Source: an uncultured Clostridia bacterium
GTDB lineage: Bacteria > Bacillota > Clostridia > TANB77 > CAG-508
Direction: 5' to 3'
DNA: 7,689 nucleotides
Assembly: GCA_948530865.1 (NCBI GenBank)
Contig: CAOTKV010000036.1
Span: 1 to 7,689, forward strand
The notes below the pieces were generated by a model. The model ran no database searches, had not been told where the DNA came from, and saw nothing but the letters and a program-made list of their open reading frames with translations. Below, piece by piece: positions 6,701 to 7,689 of the stretch; positions within the stretch are counted from its first letter, which is position 1, and each line of letters starts with the position of its first letter. The position numbers and the translations under genes were made by a program.

Positions 6701-7689
6701 GATAAAACAAAAGTAAAATCATTGGCATTTGAGTATTTAGATTTAGAAGGAAATCCAGCGATTTTACCAGAGAATTCTTTAACATATGTACTTATACATT
6801 TAAAAGCACCAGATGATGAAGATTTAATAACACTTGCATATGGTGCGTGCTGGACTGAATGGAATGCAATTGATGAGTTTGGAAATCCAGTAGATTATAT
6901 TACAGGTATACATTCAAATACAGTTAAAGTATCAACTAATAGTTATTTCAACTTGAAAGTAAATAAAGTATGGGATGATTTTGATAATGTATTTGATTTT
7001 AGACCAGAAAGTATTAATATTGTACTTTGTAAAAATGGAGAAGAAGTAGATAGAAAACAATTAACAAAGGAAAATACAGAAATAGTATTTGAAGGACTTT
7101 TATTAGATGATTTAGAATCATATACAGTTAGAGAAGAAGTAGATGATAAGACAAAAGAATTTTATGATATGCTAGATCCAATAAAAGAAGATGATGATAG
7201 ATACACAATTACAAATAAATTGAAGCAAGAGTTACTTATAAATATTAGTGGTAATAAATCATGGATTGGAGATGTTGAATCTGAAAGACCAGAGACAATA
7301 ACTATTAATTTATTAAGAAATGGAGAACTATATAAAACAACAACAACAGATTCATCTAAAGAATGGAACTATACATTTGAAAATATTCCAACTTGCGATA
7401 AAGATAGTAATGAGTATGAATATAGAGTAGAAGAAGTTCCTGTTGAAAATTATATTACTGAATATGAAGATTTTAATATTAAAAATATTTTTAATAAAGT
7501 AGAAGATGTTTCTGGACAAAAAACATGGGAAGACAATAATAATCAAGATGGAGTAAGACCAAATACAATCACAATAAATCTACTTGCAAATGGAGAAAAA
7601 GTTGATAGCAAACAAGTAACAGAAAACGAAGAATGGAAATGGACATTTACAGATTTACCAAAATATAAAAATGGAGCAGAAATTGTATA
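3755..7689 (+). CDS. Giant Cna_B-repeat surface protein (3' partial)
   Basis: The frame from ATG 3755 has no stop through the right edge: 1311 complete codons and still open. The N-terminus (MKKKLMILAVIITLLIAGTL) is a signal-like hydrophobic segment without a clear cleavage site, so it may be a signal peptide or an anchor. Residues from about 56 to 1060 are extracellular-type sequence rich in Tyr, Asn, Asp and beta-strands, mostly without recognisable domains. Two stretches resemble adhesin or isopeptide-type modules: FKLYDLLPLGMELD near 694-707, and PGSQYTYKLRI...VIYDSIEEY near 890-919. From about 1066 the protein enters tandem Cna_B-type domains, each with a K-x-W near its start (Lys1071, 1168, 1256). 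Such proteins are typically secreted adhesins or pilins, stabilised by Lys-Asn isopeptide bonds and fixed to the wall by sortase at a C-terminal LPxTG. That end and any sortase lie outside the window. It follows the terminated hydrolase operon and has its own strong ribosome site. Confidence 0.9.
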   Translation, partial: MKKKLMILAVIITLLIAGTLFLKKENIKNSITNNTKKVLKSSSPEVINTENENDNWELGLVFYDSSVDNGKTALTEINWDASDGGYGQGETRIITVQINYKNISALKTYDVGELEISIPNLIYNTSSAYNHDSAYWKSSVIIGANDSTHSGYDWNLTGPSYIPTSQNIYKFTNAFSIEEKANFEGSIQIQYTIQVPGENVAYSNPEQYEDECTHSLNRTLKAEVKDICESNEIVMNYRRTYIHPWKERTYTVTKNASKISSYDGLGENASNYIWVKYSFDYTLKDEDINAMWRYPDIDTDKSPKIYKDHIPDNCVVYDIFENKLEADNNIYSFPLSTSTIYVGYPKEFYNEENETLKISNTVELWGTYNNKTEPECLATDSVSVDLSEYSFSYTGNLYSIDKVSSSGLRYQDIINENKYNYIRNEIIPIAYYTGNPMTIKFGDDILTITNNEGEKVKLKEDEYYFDSISWDNDHFKNGNDNIIKTDKYDCELWVKFKNSNSYELYDTFKNKSKTWKFSDDIKVVSFYFIINDVKECLVGKRELVKVNTQWEWHSPINARTILLKKDIPESGTVYNFDYIEVYFKDANNNFILQNNVGLDDYSSEITKQMIAQYDLETYGHYMQRDFSSARWNYFHITQPNHELSCRKNFSAVTQDVANEVFYGSCTIQGTIRARTMIEYYPEQYDETYAVKGFKLYDLLPLGMELDSTSDEILASIEYRDVSNYLMYDSHFNKITMEKFNEILDTDIVIKNNWKNTGRTKIEIEVKFKEPIFLLNGSKNSISEYAIKFNYKFKISYDSFLEYGSIWNNYCYANKLENQENGITLGGDVKDNGYYDEDAIDINENGNTEENLTYNKATTTITSVISTHQDLTKYVQTDQSNFTTGRVKATPGSQYTYKLRIRSGSNDITNLVIYDSIEEYLKDNTGNMVPSYGDNKHWNGEFLGIDTSYAEKKGYKVKTYYSENVKPGNLKEDDSWQEYTDSVDKTKVKSLAFEYLDLEGNPAILPENSLTYVLIHLKAPDDEDLITLAYGACWTEWNAIDEFGNPVDYITGIHSNTVKVSTNSYFNLKVNKVWDDFDNVFDFRPESINIVLCKNGEEVDRKQLTKENTEIVFEGLLLDDLESYTVREEVDDKTKEFYDMLDPIKEDDDRYTITNKLKQELLINISGNKSWIGDVESERPETITINLLRNGELYKTTTTDSSKEWNYTFENIPTCDKDSNEYEYRVEEVPVENYITEYEDFNIKNIFNKVEDVSGQKTWEDNNNQDGVRPNTITINLLANGEKVDSKQVTENEEWKWTFTDLPKYKNGAEIV
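6947..7689 (+). repeat. Tandem Cna_B-type domain array (at least three, last one cut)
   Basis: Three diverged protein repeats start with NKVW (Lys1071), NKSW (Lys1168) and QKTW (Lys1256), 97 and 88 residues apart. Each then carries RP-x-[ST]-I-x-I-x-L-x-x-NGE. The first two continue to a Y-x-V-x-E-like strand (YTVREEV, Glu1127; YRVEEV, Glu1226) and a closing ITN/IKN with Asn1154 or Asn1244. Lys near the first strand, Glu in the middle and Asn in the last strand are the expected isopeptide triad of Cna_B domains. The third repeat has the Lys and is cut before its Glu and Asn. The DNA is not conserved enough to suggest recent duplication. Confidence 0.85.

Noticed and set aside
7337..7348. Four tandem ACA triplets as a phase-variation tract
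   Set aside because: It is a trinucleotide repeat of only four units, so slippage would keep the frame, and it lies within a normal Cna_B loop (KTTTTDS).
7352..7546. Minus-strand open frame within the Cna_B array
   Set aside because: The plus strand here encodes clear Cna_B motifs, and the complement yields only low-complexity Ile/Phe-rich sequence.

Overview
The window is a very AT-rich stretch of bacterial chromosome. It has purine-rich Shine-Dalgarno sites, sigma-A-type promoters, short U-tract terminators, almost exclusive AGA arginine codons and Gram-positive wall proteins (a G5/SH3/glucosaminidase hydrolase and a Cna_B-type surface protein). This points to a low-GC Bacillota, most likely a gut-type clostridial lineage; that placement is inference. 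Tryptophan is TGG throughout and all stops are TAA or TAG, so no recoding is needed.

Left part (1-1230): the last 57 codons of an unrecognised gene end at 174 and are followed by a clear terminator. Next is a free-standing ABC ATPase of the MacB/LolD type (256-957) with its own extended -10 promoter. Its stop codon lies inside a hairpin that also serves the convergent small membrane-protein gene (965-1159, minus strand). No permease for the ATPase is visible.

Right part (1230-7689): three plus-strand genes encode proteins that face the cell surface. The first (1372-2703) is a membrane-anchored peptidoglycan hydrolase with G5, SH3b and glucosaminidase domains. One base after its stop begins a 282-residue single-pass membrane protein of unknown family (2705-3553), presumably translationally coupled, and the pair ends at a strong terminator. 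The third gene starts at 3755 and stays open to the window edge, at least 1311 codons. It has an N-terminal hydrophobic segment, about 1000 residues of mostly unrecognised extracellular sequence, and at least three Cna_B-type repeats with candidate isopeptide-forming Lys, Glu and Asn residues.

Read together, the right part looks like a cell-surface module: a very large adhesin or pilin-like protein beside a wall-remodelling enzyme and an unknown partner. A motif of the form TAATGTA-(2-3 nt)-AAAATGT occurs upstream of both the hydrolase and the giant surface protein and may be a shared control site. No tRNA, rRNA, CRISPR, insertion sequence or riboswitch was found, and no stretch over 300 bases lacks a gene.
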